In this document: positions 5,640 through 6,399 of the stretch, one piece after another
Layout: the number at the start of each line of letters is the position of its first letter
Position numbering within the stretch: the first letter of the stretch is position 1
Assembly: GCA_002449585.1 (NCBI GenBank)
Contig: DJXD01000117.1
Coordinates: 1 to 6,399 of the forward strand
Direction: 5' to 3'
From: Ruminococcus sp. UBA7013
GTDB taxonomy: Bacteria; Bacillota; Clostridia; Oscillospirales; Ruminococcaceae
Length of the DNA stretch: 6,399 bases
Program-made: the position numbers and the translations under genes
The notes under the pieces: generated by a model
What the model saw: only the letters and a program-made list of their open reading frames with translations
The model's database searches: none
Told to the model about the DNA's origin: nothing

Positions 5640-6399
5640 ATGAAAAAAGAATTCCAATATATCAGCAACCTGAGCTATTTATTTTTTGTGCTTATGATAG
5701 CCTCGCTGCCTGCTGCTATCCTATCGTTAGTAGCACTCAAATACTACCCTGAACATACAGTATGGACAGTGATTTCCTGTCTGCTGTGCGGGATTTCTAT
5801 TGGACTTTATTTTTCATTCCGTTATCTGAAAGCAGAGTTTCAGGCAAATGACAAAAATCTTGATTTCAAATTCAGGTTTGAAAATCTGCATCTGGAATAT
5901 AAAGATATTAAAAAATGCGAACTGCTGAATTATCCGGAACACAGCCGCTGGGGCAGTCTGATAGGATATAAAATTCATCTGCATATCATAGATAAGAATA
6001 AAAATGAATATACAATCCGGCAATATGTTTCCGCAGATTATAGTTTTATGGACTACCCGCAGGGACTTCCGGAAGAAGTCACTAATGCCGAACTCACTGA
6101 AATCGGAAATTTTATCAAATCAAAACTGCCTCCGGCAAAACCGGAAAAGAAAGAGATTCCCAAGCCTGAAACAGATGCTTCTGTCATGTACACAAATACA
6201 GCAAATACTCCCGAAATGCAGGAAATTCTGAATGCCATTCATGATAAGAAATATATTAAAAAAATTGAACATGAATTTACTTATGATTTTATCGAAGAAG
6301 TCTATCAGCAAAATCTGATTCTGACCCTCACAAACGACAATACTTATGATGAGAATGATGATTTGAAAATCCGGTTTGAAAATATTTCTGATTTGGAAA
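5640..6399 (+). CDS. Unrecognised protein with two N-terminal TM helices (partial)
   Basis: The reading frame stays open from the ATG at 5640 to the window edge, giving at least 253 residues; the 3' end is outside. The start is supported by AAAAGGGG at 8-nt spacing and by the first codons MKKEFQY. Two hydrophobic segments (about residues 12-34 and 41-60) are separated by a short loop, so the N-terminus and the long remainder are probably cytoplasmic. Residues about 75-135 show a beta-rich pattern (DFKFRFENLHLEYKDIKKC, then YKIHLHIIDKNKNEYTIRQY) reminiscent of bacterial PH-like domains in membrane-anchored proteins. A proline/lysine-rich linker follows (about 164-177). Near the window end a similar motif returns (DLKIRFENISDLE), suggesting a second copy of the domain. 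It lies 20 bp after the glycosyltransferase stop with no promoter or terminator between, so it is likely in the same operon. The function is unknown. Confidence 0.85.
   Translation, partial: MKKEFQYISNLSYLFFVLMIASLPAAILSLVALKYYPEHTVWTVISCLLCGISIGLYFSFRYLKAEFQANDKNLDFKFRFENLHLEYKDIKKCELLNYPEHSRWGSLIGYKIHLHIIDKNKNEYTIRQYVSADYSFMDYPQGLPEEVTNAELTEIGNFIKSKLPPAKPEKKEIPKPETDASVMYTNTANTPEMQEILNAIHDKKYIKKIEHEFTYDFIEEVYQQNLILTLTNDNTYDENDDLKIRFENISDLE

Overview
The window looks like chromosomal DNA of a low-to-moderate GC Firmicute, most likely a Clostridia member of the Ruminococcus type. This is an inference from AT-rich intergenic DNA, consensus sigma-A promoters with extended -10 elements, AGGAGG/AAGGGG ribosome binding sites, intrinsic hairpin-plus-U terminators and the flavour of the proteins. 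Species cannot be fixed from the sequence alone.

Layout, left to right. Positions 1-649 (+) hold the 3' end of a PLP-dependent aminotransferase of the AspT/MocR-like group, closed by a strong terminator (656-688). Positions 690-1087 contain no protein gene. They hold two tandem, paralogous, minus-strand small RNA genes (about 704-837 and 914-1036), each with its own promoter and terminator. Positions 1088-3230 (-) hold a two-component system: an OmpR/PhoB-type response regulator followed by an overlapping membrane histidine kinase. The sRNA nearer the kinase starts directly behind its stop codon. Positions 3231-3423 are a divergent promoter region. Positions 3424-3789 (+) encode an unrecognised 121-residue protein. 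Positions 3895-5619 (+) encode a polytopic GT-C-type glycosyltransferase-like membrane protein. From 5640 to the window edge (+) runs a gene for an unrecognised protein with two N-terminal membrane helices, probably in one operon with the glycosyltransferase.

The main discovery candidate is the sRNA pair. Both have the same architecture: a hairpin starting at the predicted +1, a second hairpin with a C-rich loop, an unpaired stretch with two UCCC motifs (17 identical nt between copies), and a terminator. Upstream of each extended -10 lie three 8-bp direct repeats (consensus YTWTCAYA) at exactly 11-bp period, ending 9 bp before the -10. This is the geometry of PhoB-type sites, and the sequence is close to the enterobacterial Pho box half-site. 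The neighbouring OmpR/PhoB-family regulator is the obvious candidate activator. The proposed circuit is a two-component system driving twin C-rich sRNAs that pair with Shine-Dalgarno regions. One candidate target, the leader of the gene at 5640, has a 12-nt perfect complement in the first sRNA. The layout recalls the CiaRH-controlled csRNAs of streptococci in logic, but no homology to them is claimed.
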